Source of the DNA: Marinimicrobium agarilyticum DSM 16975
GTDB lineage: Bacteria; Pseudomonadota; Gammaproteobacteria; Pseudomonadales; Cellvibrionaceae
Direction: 5' to 3'
Assembly: GCF_000423345.1 (NCBI RefSeq)
Contig: NZ_AUHU01000005.1
Span: 62,001 to 126,000 of the forward strand
DNA: 64,000 bases
The notes under the pieces were generated by a model that saw nothing but the letters and a program-made list of their open reading frames with translations, was not told where the DNA came from and searched no databases. Shown here one piece after another: positions 8,909 to 16,342 of this stretch (positions are counted from its first letter, which is position 1; each line of letters opens with the position of its first letter). The translations under genes and the position numbers were made by a program.

Positions 8909-9328
8909 TCACTCCAGGCACTTGCCGAGCAGCTGATTCAGCTGTTGCTGCTCGTCACGGGAAAGCCCACGGAATACCGTTCCGTGGGCTTTTTTTCGGG
9001 CTTGTGCTATGCCTTCGCAGCACACCTGGCCGGCCTTGGTGAGGTGCAGGTGGTGGCGACGATGATCGTTCGGGTCCGGTTGCCTATTCAGCCGATCGGC
9101 CTCTTCCAGCGCTTTGATTTTGCGGGCAATCAATGCCTTGTCATACCCGCTTTGTTGGGTAATCTCCAACGCGGTAATCCCTGGCCTGGACTCCACCAGA
9201 TGCAGAATGTGCGCCTCAATCAGAGACAGTACCAGTTGTTGCTCATCCAGTCGGGCCTGAAGGTTGCGGCGCAACTGGCTCAGAACCTGCCGCATGGTTT
9301 CCGGGAGGTCGGTGTGTAGCTCACTCAT
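8909..9328 (-). CDS. MarR-family transcriptional regulator
   Basis: A 139-residue winged-helix repressor. The recognition helix region (ALEITQQSGYDKALIARKIKALEE, partly shown) and the basic wing with DPNDHRRHHLHLT (the usual D-x-R-D-x-R position) are present. It is divergent from the Bcr/CflA transporter gene, with two palindromes between them, the normal layout of a MarR repressor controlling its own and the pump's expression. Its stop is one base from the GH43 stop, and its 3' coding sequence also encodes a terminator for the opposite strand (8964-8996). Confidence 0.92.
   Translation of the reverse strand: MSELHTDLPETMRQVLSQLRRNLQARLDEQQLVLSLIEAHILHLVESRPGITALEITQQSGYDKALIARKIKALEEADRLNRQPDPNDHRRHHLHLTKAGQVCCEGIAQARKKAHGTVFRGLSRDEQQQLNQLLGKCLE
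8964..8996 (+). terminator. Rho-independent terminator for GH43, inside the MarR coding sequence
   Basis: An 11-bp perfect stem (AGCCCACGGAA / TTCCGTGGGCT) with a 5-nt loop is followed directly by a run of seven T on the plus strand. This is a textbook intrinsic terminator 56 nt after the GH43 stop. It lies within the last third of marR on the other strand, where it encodes the KKAHGTVFRGL region. Confidence 0.85.
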
Positions 9329-9349
9329 AACAAAGCTCCGTGCTGTTAG

Positions 9350-9390
9350 TTGACAAAGTCAAGTATCTTGAGTAAAGTTGACTTTGTCAA
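9350..9390. promoter_or_regulatory. Two MarR-type operators in the marR/mfs divergent region
   Basis: TTGACAAAGTCAA (9350-9362) and TTGACTTTGTCAA (9378-9390) are each 13-bp perfect palindromes apart from the central base, and each is the reverse complement of the other. Their centres are 28 bp apart. They fill the 83-bp gap between the divergent starts and contain TTGACA/TTGACT, which may double as -35 elements. They are inferred to be the binding sites of the adjacent MarR protein. Confidence 0.75.
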
Positions 9391-9411
9391 CCATTCCGTT
9401 GTGAGTACTTC

Positions 9412-10602
9412 ATGTCCCACTTTCGTCTTGCCCTGGCGCTGGCCGGCTGTATTGCCGTGGCTCCCTTTGCGCTTGACGCCTACTTGCCGGCGTTCCCCGC
9501 CATGGCTGAGAGCCTGGGCGTGACCGTGCATGATATTTCTCTCAGTGCTTCCATCTACATGGTGGCCCTGTCGCTGGGACAACTGATCGGCGGTCCGTTG
9601 GCAGACCGCTTCGGTCGCCAGCGAATCATGCTCGGCGGCCTGGCACTGTTCGTCATCAGCAGTCTGGCCGTTGCCCAAGCGCAGACGCTCACGTGGCTGT
9701 TGATGGCGCGGGCCGTTCAGGCTTTTGGTGGGGGCTGGATCATTGTCTGTGTGCCGGCGCTTGTACGAGATCACACCCAGGGCAAGGAAGCCGCGCGGTT
9801 GTTCAGCCTGATCGGGCTGATCACCGTCGCTGCGCCCGCTGTGGCGCCGAGCTTTGGCAGCCTGCTGATGCACTGGGGTGGCTGGGCTACCATTTTTTAC
9901 GCGATTGCCGCCTACGGGGTTGTGGCGGCGCTCAATGCGAAACGCACGCTGTTTTCAGGGCGCCCCTGGTTGGGAGAAACGCCGAAGGGACGGGGAGCGC
10001 CAATTTCCGTGTTCCGCCGGTATTTGGCCGTTCTCAAGACGCCCTCCGCCATCCGTTACGTATGCCTGCAGGCCTCGGTGTTTTCCGTGATGATGCTGTT
10101 TGTTACTCACGCCTCGTTCGTTTATCAAGAGCACTTCGCGGTCACGAACCTGCAGTTCTCTCTGTTGTTTGGCGCGAACATTCTGATCATGTGGTGTGTG
10201 ATGCTGCTCAACCGTTGGTTGCTGGGGTTTCACGCACCGGCAGCACTGTTGAAAGCAGGTGTCACGCTGCAGGGCCTGGGAGTGGCGTTGTTGCTGGTGA
10301 TTGTGCTATTTGAGTCCCGCTTGCTGTGGTTCGCGCCGGCGCTGATGATGACGGTAGGCGCCGTCGGTGCCACTTCACCGAATTGCCAGGCTTGCTACAT
10401 GGAACACTTCGCTAGCAATGGCGGCACCGCCGCCGCACTGATGGGCGCCATGCAGTTCGGTATTGCCGGAGCGGTGTCCACCGCCTCCACCTTGTTGCCG
10501 GAAACCCTTGAAAGCATTGTCATGGCGCAAGCCGGCTGTGCATTGGTCGCTCTTACCCTAGTGTGGTGGCCGGTCCTGCGCCGACGATGGTCAACGGCCT
10601 AG
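9412..10602 (+). CDS. Bcr/CflA-type MFS drug efflux transporter
   Basis: A 396-residue 12-helix major facilitator. The N-terminal motif PFALDAYLPAFPAMAESL and the A motif GGPLADRFGRQR match the Bcr/CflA branch, which exports bicyclomycin, chloramphenicol, sulfonamides or cysteine in known members. It is divergent from marR with shared operators, so induction by a MarR ligand is expected. Start is ATG 9412, directly after the second operator region. The gene ends by overlapping the convergent SDR-family gene by 4 bp. Confidence 0.9.
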   Translation: MSHFRLALALAGCIAVAPFALDAYLPAFPAMAESLGVTVHDISLSASIYMVALSLGQLIGGPLADRFGRQRIMLGGLALFVISSLAVAQAQTLTWLLMARAVQAFGGGWIIVCVPALVRDHTQGKEAARLFSLIGLITVAAPAVAPSFGSLLMHWGGWATIFYAIAAYGVVAALNAKRTLFSGRPWLGETPKGRGAPISVFRRYLAVLKTPSAIRYVCLQASVFSVMMLFVTHASFVYQEHFAVTNLQFSLLFGANILIMWCVMLLNRWLLGFHAPAALLKAGVTLQGLGVALLLVIVLFESRLLWFAPALMMTVGAVGATSPNCQACYMEHFASNGGTAAALMGAMQFGIAGAVSTASTLLPETLESIVMAQAGCALVALTLVWWPVLRRRWSTA

Positions 10603-11231
10603 TTCAAGGCATCACTGAAGCTGTGTTTCCCGTGAAAAAGCGGGTAGACCTTGCCGATAGTCACGGGTGTTTTCAGGCAGTGGGCAATGGCCAGAGCCAC
10701 ATCTTCTCGAGGAATCCACTGCTCATCGGCGGTGTCAGGCCACTGAGTCGTGATTGTCCGCTCGGCCGTCTCGTCGGTCAGCCGGCCGGGCCTTAAAATG
10801 GTGTAGGGCTGGCCACTGCGCAGTAGATGGTCGTCCGCCAACTTCTTGCACACCGTGTAGTGTTTGATCTTGGCGGGGCCTTTTTCCGGGTCCTCGGCCC
10901 CGCGCGAACTGACCATCACAAACTGTGAAATACCGGCCGCCTTGGCGGCGTCCACCGCCTTCATTGCGCCCCACATATCCACCAAAATCGTCTTGTCGGG
11001 CCCGGTCTTCGCGCCGGAGCCGGCGGTAAACACCACCTTGTCGCAGCCTTCAAACGCGCTCTGGACGTTGCCCTCTAAATCCGCAATCGCGGGCTCGGCG
11101 CCGAGGTCTTTGACGACCTTCGCCTGCTCCTCAGCCCGGACCATGGCCCGAGGCGTTTCTCCCTCGGCCACCAGAGCCTTAATCAACAACTGGCCGATCT
11201 GGCCGTGCGCGCCAATGATCAATGTCGTCAT
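10599..11231 (-). CDS. Atypical SDR-family NAD(P)-binding protein
   Basis: 210 residues from ATG 11231, chosen because GGAGG sits 6 nt upstream; a longer in-frame version to 11258 lacks this. N-terminal Rossmann motif IIGAHGQIGQ (GxxGxxG) plus the NmrA/YwnB-like pattern (MVSSRGAEDP, ILRPGRLTDE) place it in atypical SDR group 5, which lacks a strict YxxxK; here HYTVCKKLAD partly fits. Such proteins act as NAD(P)H-dependent reductases or redox sensors. The substrate is unknown. It faces the MFS gene and is divergent from the Gfo/Idh/MocA gene. Confidence 0.82.
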   Translation of the reverse strand: MTTLIIGAHGQIGQLLIKALVAEGETPRAMVRAEEQAKVVKDLGAEPAIADLEGNVQSAFEGCDKVVFTAGSGAKTGPDKTILVDMWGAMKAVDAAKAAGISQFVMVSSRGAEDPEKGPAKIKHYTVCKKLADDHLLRSGQPYTILRPGRLTDETAERTITTQWPDTADEQWIPREDVALAIAHCLKTPVTIGKVYPLFHGKHSFSDALN

Positions 11232-11386
11232 AGTTGCCTCCATTGGTAGGGTACTCACGTGGATTTCGTTGCCCTCGTAATGGAAACCTTAACACGGAGA
11301 ACTCCTTGCAATGGAAATGGTCTGCTTAACTCTTTATCCTGTGCGTCGACTTTCGTACCTTGGATATTACAGTGGGAGTATCGCAA

Positions 11387-12388
11387 ATGGCGGAGCAAAC
11401 CGTTCGGTGGGGCATAATTGGGGCTGGAATTATCGCCCATAAGATGGCTGATGCGATCAGGCTGGAAGAGGGCTGCGAGCTGGTGGCGGTGGCCTCCAGG
11501 ACGGCTGAGAAGGCAGAGGCATTCGCTCGGGAGTACGATATTGCCGCTGAAACTTACCCGTCTTTGGTAGAGCGGGCGGATGTGGATGTCATCTACATCG
11601 CGACAACCCACAATTTCCATGCGGACAACGCCGCCTTTTGCCTTGAACATGGCAAGCATGTGGTGGTTGAGAAACCCTTCACCGTGAATGCCACTGAAGC
11701 CCGGCGGTTGCAGGAAATGGCAGAAGCCAAGGGCTGCTTCCTGATGGAAGCCATCTGGACACGGTTCCTGCCGAGCATGATCAAGCTGCGCGAAACACTG
11801 CAGAACGGCACTGTTGGCGAGGTTAAGGTCGCGACGGTGAATTTCGGAGGCGTCGCGCCGGAACATTACCGGGGGCGGCTGTTGGACCCGGCGTTGGCGG
11901 GCGGGGTCACCCTGGATATGGGCATCTACCCGGTCAGTATGTTGTGTTATGCGCTGGGGGAAGTACCCTCGGTAAATGGCGCCAGCTGTCGGTTCAGTGA
12001 TACGGGAGTGGATGAGGTGGCTTCCTATCAGCTGTCCTTCCCGTCCGGTTGTCTCGCGACCGTGAATACCAGCTTCAACCTGCTAATGCCCCACCTGGCA
12101 TCGTTCTATGGCGATCGGGGTTATATCGAGTATCCGCACTTTCAAAACCTCGGGGACTTTACGGTCAAGCACCTGGAGGGCGCTGAGCTAACCGGGGAGG
12201 AGACCATCCACACCGAGAACGCCGAGAACGGGTTTGTCTATCAGGCTCGGGAGGCGGCCCGCTGTATCCGGGAAGGCCTGCGGGAGAGCCCGGTCATTCC
12301 TGTCGAAGAAACCGTCAGAATCATGGACGTTCTGGATGAGATTCGCCGGCAGCTGCCGCTTCGCTACGACTTTGAGTCAGCGAAGTGA
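11387..12388 (+). CDS. Gfo/Idh/MocA-family NAD(P)-dependent oxidoreductase
   Basis: 333 residues from ATG 11387, preceded by GGGAG at 9-nt spacing; the longer TTG-initiated frame from 11360 is less likely. N-terminal Rossmann fold with GIIGAGIIA, then the family EKPF motif (VVEKPFTVNATEA) that holds the catalytic lysine, and a C-terminal beta-sheet domain. Family enzymes oxidise or reduce sugars, inositol or trans-dihydrodiols; the strong resemblance to the trans-1,2-dihydrobenzene-diol/D-xylose dehydrogenase branch is a guess from the MEAIWTRFLP motif. A role in sugar metabolism fits the neighbouring hydrolase genes. Confidence 0.88.
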   Translation: MAEQTVRWGIIGAGIIAHKMADAIRLEEGCELVAVASRTAEKAEAFAREYDIAAETYPSLVERADVDVIYIATTHNFHADNAAFCLEHGKHVVVEKPFTVNATEARRLQEMAEAKGCFLMEAIWTRFLPSMIKLRETLQNGTVGEVKVATVNFGGVAPEHYRGRLLDPALAGGVTLDMGIYPVSMLCYALGEVPSVNGASCRFSDTGVDEVASYQLSFPSGCLATVNTSFNLLMPHLASFYGDRGYIEYPHFQNLGDFTVKHLEGAELTGEETIHTENAENGFVYQAREAARCIREGLRESPVIPVEETVRIMDVLDEIRRQLPLRYDFESAK

Positions 12389-12477
12389 CACTCATTTTTC
12401 AGCCTTGAAGTTGACTGGCTAAATGCTGGAGTTTTACAAAAAATGCGCTTTGGCGTTGATTGAACAGGAAGTTGATA

Positions 12478-12906
12478 ATGACTATAACTCATACAAATAA
12501 GCTTAGTTGGTTGAAGTATCCACTTCTAATATTGACCCTCTTCTTTGTATTCATAGCTGGCTTTGCGACAAGAAGTTTCTACAGGACAACTGATAATATT
12601 CTTTGGGATTTCGAGATTGGGGTTGTCACCATACTATCGCCTTTGACAGAGGGGTATGCGCTGCTGGAGGACCTGGAAAGCGCCGGCCCCATAACTGTCG
12701 AACAGAAACAAGAGCTGCTTTGTTTTTTGATTTCCCGACGGGAGGATGTTCGCCTTTTTGTAGAGGAAAATGGTAATGAAAAACCTCTGACGGAGCATCC
12801 CTACGGACGAAAAATGATGCGAATGGTGCAGGGTTACTTGAACGAAATCCATCAGTATCTTCCTGACTCTATGTCTTCAGCGCAATATCGAGAGAAAAAT
12901 TGCTGA
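12478..12906 (+). CDS. Hypothetical single-pass membrane protein
   Basis: A 142-residue protein I do not recognise. One hydrophobic helix (about residues 14-34, YPLLILTLFFVFIAGF) is followed by a soluble, mainly helical domain with two charged segments (VEQKQELLCFLISRREDV, then EHPYGRKMMRMVQGYL). The start is ATG 12478, with AGGAAG at proper distance; a TTG-initiated form would add six residues. It has lower G+C than its neighbours, suggesting recent acquisition. It is followed by a bidirectional hairpin. Confidence 0.6.
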   Translation: MTITHTNKLSWLKYPLLILTLFFVFIAGFATRSFYRTTDNILWDFEIGVVTILSPLTEGYALLEDLESAGPITVEQKQELLCFLISRREDVRLFVEENGNEKPLTEHPYGRKMMRMVQGYLNEIHQYLPDSMSSAQYREKNC

Positions 12907-12920
12907 AGTCGGGTTGAACG

Positions 12921-12958
12921 GTGGGGTATCTGAGTCGAGATTGACACAGATACCCCGC
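12921..12958. terminator. Bidirectional hairpin between a hypothetical gene and GH16
   Basis: A perfect 10-bp inverted repeat (GGGGTATCTG / CAGATACCCC; 12923-12932 and 12947-12956), extended by a wobble and a G-C pair, encloses a 14-nt loop. It lies between two convergent stops and should end transcription from both sides, although neither side has a long U-tract. Confidence 0.6.
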
Positions 12959-12968
12959 AGAGAGGTTT

Positions 12969-14618
12969 CTACTGATACACCCGCACATAATCCACATACA
13001 TCCGCTGAGGGAAGCTGCTGCTGGCGTCGGGTTCGCCCGGCCAGGTACCGCCGACGGCGACGTTCAATAGCAGGAAGAACGGATGGTCGTATACCCATTC
13101 GCCGTACTGCTCCACCTCGGCGCGGGTGATGCTGTAGAAGTTCACATCATCCACGTACCAGTCGACGCTGTCTTCATCCCACTCCACCGCGTAGACGTGA
13201 TAGTTGGCGTCGGCGCGTTCCCCCAAGTCGTGCGTGCCGCTGATGGGCGTATTGCCGGAGTAACCCGGGCCGTGCAGGGCGCCGTGAGTGAGGTTGGGCT
13301 CGTAGCCGACGTGTTCCATGATGTCGATTTCCCCGCTCTGAGGCCAGCCGACGCTGCCCAGATCATTGCCCAGCATCCAGAAGGCGGGCCAGATACCCTG
13401 GGTTTGTGGCAGCTTGATATGCGCTTCTATTCGGCCGTAGGTGAATGCCTGCTTGTTGCGGGAAATCATGCGGGTGGAGGTATATTCGCAATAGCCGTAC
13501 CAGCAGTTGTAACCCTGAGGGTTGTCCTGGCGTGCTTCAAGCACGACCACGTTGCTGCCCGCTTGGGTGTCGTACTGAATGTAGGCGTTGTCGCCTCCGG
13601 TGTAATACTGCAGCTCCTGATTGCCCCAGCCACCGCCACCGGTTTCAAAGGTCCAGTGGTTGCTGTTGAGGGTGTCGAATTCGTCGTTCCAGACCAGTTG
13701 CTCGTCCGGGGTGCCGGAGCCGTCCTCGGGAGTGAACCGAATCCAGTTCAGATTGAAATCACCGCTTTGCACATTCACTCGTACCGTATGTTGTCCGGCG
13801 GGCAATGCGATGGGCCAGGAGGTAAGAGTGGTCCAGGACTGCCAGCCGCCGGTGTAGTCGACGTTCTGGGTGCCAACAATTTCTGAGCCGTTGAGGTCAA
13901 TAGTGAACTGTCCGCCGCCGACATCCGAGGCGACGCGGGAGCTCACGGTGTAAGTGTCGGCGTCCAACGTGACGGTGTACTCGAGCCATTCGCCGGGGGC
14001 GATCCAGCCGACGTTGTGGCCACCGTTGGTGTCAGTGGTGGCTTCAATGTCCACATCACCATTGCGATAGGCGCCACCGTTGTTGCCGGCGGTGGTGTCG
14101 TAGGCGTTGGTATAGTCTTCCGCCTGCAGGGTGAGGTCGCTGCCACCGCCCTGGCCGTAGACTTCCATCTCCCAGATCGAATAACCCCAGGAGTTACCGG
14201 CGCTTCGGCTGATGCCGTACATGCGCACAAAGCGATATTGCCCGGAAACGTTCACCGTGTCGGTACGATCCCCAAAAGCGCCGCCGCTGCGGGTGGCGAG
14301 GGTGGTCCAGTTGGCGTTGTCGTTGGAGCCCTGAACCTCGTAGGTGTCGGCGTTGGCCGCTTCCCAGTGAATGATCACGCTGGAGAGATTGTAGGACTGT
14401 CCCAAATCAACGGTAATGTGAGAGGGGTCGGTTTGTGCCGCCGAGGCCCACCGCGTGTTCATGTTGCCGTCTATGGCATTGCTGGCGGCCAGGTCCTGCG
14501 TGCTGGCCGAGGCGCTACCGTTGAGTGCAAGATTACCGGATTGCGCCTGAGCGCCGATAGTGGCAATGCATGCCAGTAAGATGAATGCCCACTGTAGAGA
14601 AAAACGTTGAAAAGCCAT
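12969..14618 (-). CDS. Secreted GH16 beta-glucanase (laminarinase-like) with F5/8-type and CBM6-type modules
   Basis: 549 residues. Signal peptide (1-26, cleaving after AQA), then an F5/8 type C (CBM32-like) module (about 27-152, with GYSIWEMEVYGQ end), a CBM6/CBM35-like module (about 158-296, LQAEDYTNAYDTTAG start), and a GH16 catalytic domain (about 305-549). The retaining active-site motif is intact: GEIDIMEHVG gives nucleophile Glu, assisting Asp and acid/base Glu. The C-terminal YVDYVRVYQ is typical. Likely substrate is a beta-1,3- or mixed-linkage glucan such as laminarin. It is on the minus strand downstream of the GH10 terminator and has its own promoter region (14619-14770). Confidence 0.92.
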   Translation of the reverse strand: MAFQRFSLQWAFILLACIATIGAQAQSGNLALNGSASASTQDLAASNAIDGNMNTRWASAAQTDPSHITVDLGQSYNLSSVIIHWEAANADTYEVQGSNDNANWTTLATRSGGAFGDRTDTVNVSGQYRFVRMYGISRSAGNSWGYSIWEMEVYGQGGGSDLTLQAEDYTNAYDTTAGNNGGAYRNGDVDIEATTDTNGGHNVGWIAPGEWLEYTVTLDADTYTVSSRVASDVGGGQFTIDLNGSEIVGTQNVDYTGGWQSWTTLTSWPIALPAGQHTVRVNVQSGDFNLNWIRFTPEDGSGTPDEQLVWNDEFDTLNSNHWTFETGGGGWGNQELQYYTGGDNAYIQYDTQAGSNVVVLEARQDNPQGYNCWYGYCEYTSTRMISRNKQAFTYGRIEAHIKLPQTQGIWPAFWMLGNDLGSVGWPQSGEIDIMEHVGYEPNLTHGALHGPGYSGNTPISGTHDLGERADANYHVYAVEWDEDSVDWYVDDVNFYSITRAEVEQYGEWVYDHPFFLLLNVAVGGTWPGEPDASSSFPQRMYVDYVRVYQ

Positions 14619-14773
14619 TGTTATTGTCCTCGCTTGTCGAATGGTTTTTGTTGAACGACCGAGTTACAGCGAGACTAGGAAAACATGCAGCGGGGAACGA
14701 GCCTTCCCACTTTGCGAAGGAAGCGGAAAGTGGTGCGTTTGGGGCGGTGTTTCTGTGGAGAGGGTCACAGTTG

Positions 14774-14806
14774 ACCCGCCGCGCCTGGGGTGCGGGCGCG
14801 GCGGGT
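14774..14806 (-). terminator. G+C-rich hairpin downstream of GH10
   Basis: A 12-bp perfect stem (ACCCGCCGCGCC / GGCGCGGCGGGT) with a 9-nt loop begins 8 nt after the GH10 stop. It is very stable but lacks a U-tract, so it may act as a terminator with Rho or as a 3'-end stabiliser separating GH10 from GH16. Confidence 0.6.
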
Positions 14807-14813
14807 TGGCGGG

Positions 14814-16139
14814 TTATTCCGCTGAGCAGGGTTCGCCGTTGAAGGCGTCCGCGACCCCCTGCAGGGCGGGTTTGGCGGACAGGTCCGCATTGAACAGCAG
14901 CGGCCAGACGTCGTCGTACTCCGCGCCGGTGGCGTTCTCGAACTGGTTCATCAACCAGCTTTCATCGTCGGTCAGACCCCAGACGGTAAAGCCACCGCGC
15001 AGCTCCGCCGGAACGGTCTCCAGATAGACTTCGGCGATTTCGCAGAAACGCACTTTCTGGGCGGTAGCCAGCTCCATGTCATAGTCAGGTTGGGGAGGGG
15101 GCTCGCCACCGCCATAGGGGTTGACCACGGCCACATCCAGCTCGGTGACTTTGACCTTCAGTCCCCGATCGACTACCTCCTGAAAGGCATTCCTGAAGGC
15201 GTCGAGGGAAGGGTAGCCCATATAAACGTGCATCTGGAAGCCGACGCCGTCGATGATGCCTTTGTCATCGAGGTGATCAGCAATCTCCAGCGTTTTTGCC
15301 AGCCGGTCTGCGTTGGCGGTGTTGTCGTAATCGTTGTAGTAAAGGTCCAGTTCCGGCTTGGCATCATGGGCAGCCTGGAAGGCCACTTCAATGTACGGCG
15401 GCACCTCGCCTTCGGCGGGCGGTTCATAGTTGTAGAACACTGAGTGGCGCCAGCCGTCGCTCGGGTTGCTGGAGTAGGTGTCTACCGCTTCGTTGACCAC
15501 ATCCCAACTGACCACGGTATCGCCGAAATGATTGACGATGGTGGTGACGTGGTCGGTGAGCATGGCTTCCCAGTCGCCTTCGTAACCATTCATGAAGTTC
15601 GGTACTTGATAATCAGGGTGCCATACCAGAGCGTGGCCGTGCACGCTCATACCATTGGTTTGAGCGAAGTTTACGAGCTCATCCGCGTCGTCAAAGGTGT
15701 AGCGGTCTTCTTCCGGGTGCAGGTAGCTCATCTTCATGATGTTGCCGGCGGTGAGCTGGCTGAAGTGCTCGACAATCACATCCCGGCGCGGCTGAGCGTT
15801 ATTACCAAAGATGGTGTAGGGCTCAGAGGCCGCCGATACGGCAACCCCCACCGGGAAGTCGGCAAGGAGGGAAAGCTGAAAGTCCGGCTCGATCGAGATG
15901 GGGCCCTCGGAGCTGGCACTGCTTGAGGAGGAGGCTTCACTGGAGGTGCTGGCCTCACTGCTCGCGCTTGTCTGGCTGCTGGCACTGGTGCTGCTTGAAC
16001 TGGCATTCTCACTGGATTGGCTGCTCTGGCTCGATGCGCCGCCGCCATTGTCGGAGTCGCTGCCGCAGGCAGTCAAGGCGACGGTAAGCAATGCCGTGGC
16101 CAGCGTCGAAAATCGGTAGGGTATTTTGGGAATGGTCAT
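14814..16139 (-). CDS. GH10 endo-beta-1,4-xylanase, lipoprotein with poly-serine linker
   Basis: 441 residues. A lipoprotein signal peptide ends in LTAC with Cys25 as the lipidation site, so the enzyme is probably anchored in the outer membrane. A Ser/Ala/Glu-rich linker (about 35-80) follows; such linkers are typical of Cellvibrio/Saccharophagus enzymes. The GH10 barrel (about 88-435) has the acid/base Glu in WDVVNEAVD and the nucleophile Glu in TELDV. It cuts xylan internally. It is preceded by the GH13 gene on the same strand with 203 bp between, including a candidate operator and a G-rich tract. Confidence 0.93.
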   Translation of the reverse strand: MTIPKIPYRFSTLATALLTVALTACGSDSDNGGGASSQSSQSSENASSSSTSASSQTSASSEASTSSEASSSSSASSEGPISIEPDFQLSLLADFPVGVAVSAASEPYTIFGNNAQPRRDVIVEHFSQLTAGNIMKMSYLHPEEDRYTFDDADELVNFAQTNGMSVHGHALVWHPDYQVPNFMNGYEGDWEAMLTDHVTTIVNHFGDTVVSWDVVNEAVDTYSSNPSDGWRHSVFYNYEPPAEGEVPPYIEVAFQAAHDAKPELDLYYNDYDNTANADRLAKTLEIADHLDDKGIIDGVGFQMHVYMGYPSLDAFRNAFQEVVDRGLKVKVTELDVAVVNPYGGGEPPPQPDYDMELATAQKVRFCEIAEVYLETVPAELRGGFTVWGLTDDESWLMNQFENATGAEYDDVWPLLFNADLSAKPALQGVADAFNGEPCSAE

Positions 16140-16192
16140 TAAAAAGTCCCCGAAGGCTTGTGGGTTATGAGCGAAAGTGTGCTCTCGGTCAC

Positions 16193-16214
16193 GTTGTAGT
16201 CATTTGAACTACAA
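16193..16214. promoter_or_regulatory. Inverted repeat upstream of GH10
   Basis: TTGTAGT (16194-16200) and ACTACAA (16208-16214) form a 7-bp inverted repeat with a 7-nt spacer, 54-75 bp before the GH10 start. Its position suits an operator, but no regulator can be assigned. Confidence 0.35.
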
Positions 16215-16249
16215 GAGTTTACTCAGGTCTTGCGGGAATCACAAGTTGC

Positions 16250-16282
16250 GGGGCAGGGGCCGGGCAGGGGAAAGGGCAGGGG
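16250..16282 (+). other. G-rich tract with six G-runs (possible G-quadruplex)
   Basis: Six runs of 3-4 G separated by two- or three-base loops (CA, CC, CA, AAA, CA) lie on the plus strand between the GH13 stop and the GH10 start. This meets the common intramolecular quadruplex pattern. For GH10, which is read on the minus strand, the G-rich strand is the template strand. Confidence 0.5.
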
Positions 16283-16309
16283 AAAGAGCCTTGGGTTGGG
16301 GCTGTGATC

Positions 16310-16331
16310 AGGGGCACCGGACGGTGCCCCT
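16310..16331 (-). terminator. Hairpin downstream of GH13
   Basis: A 10-nt inverted repeat (AGGGGCACCG / CGGTGCCCCT), effectively a 9-bp stem with a 4-nt loop, lies 11 nt after the GH13 stop on the minus strand. No U-tract follows on either strand. It probably marks the end of the GH13 transcript. Confidence 0.55.
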
Positions 16332-16342
16332 TCCTAAGAGGG

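Noticed and set aside
15890-16040. Repetitive sequence considered as a repeat array
   Set aside because: It encodes the Ser/Ala linker of the xylanase; repeats are codon-level, not spaced units, so not a CRISPR array or transposon.
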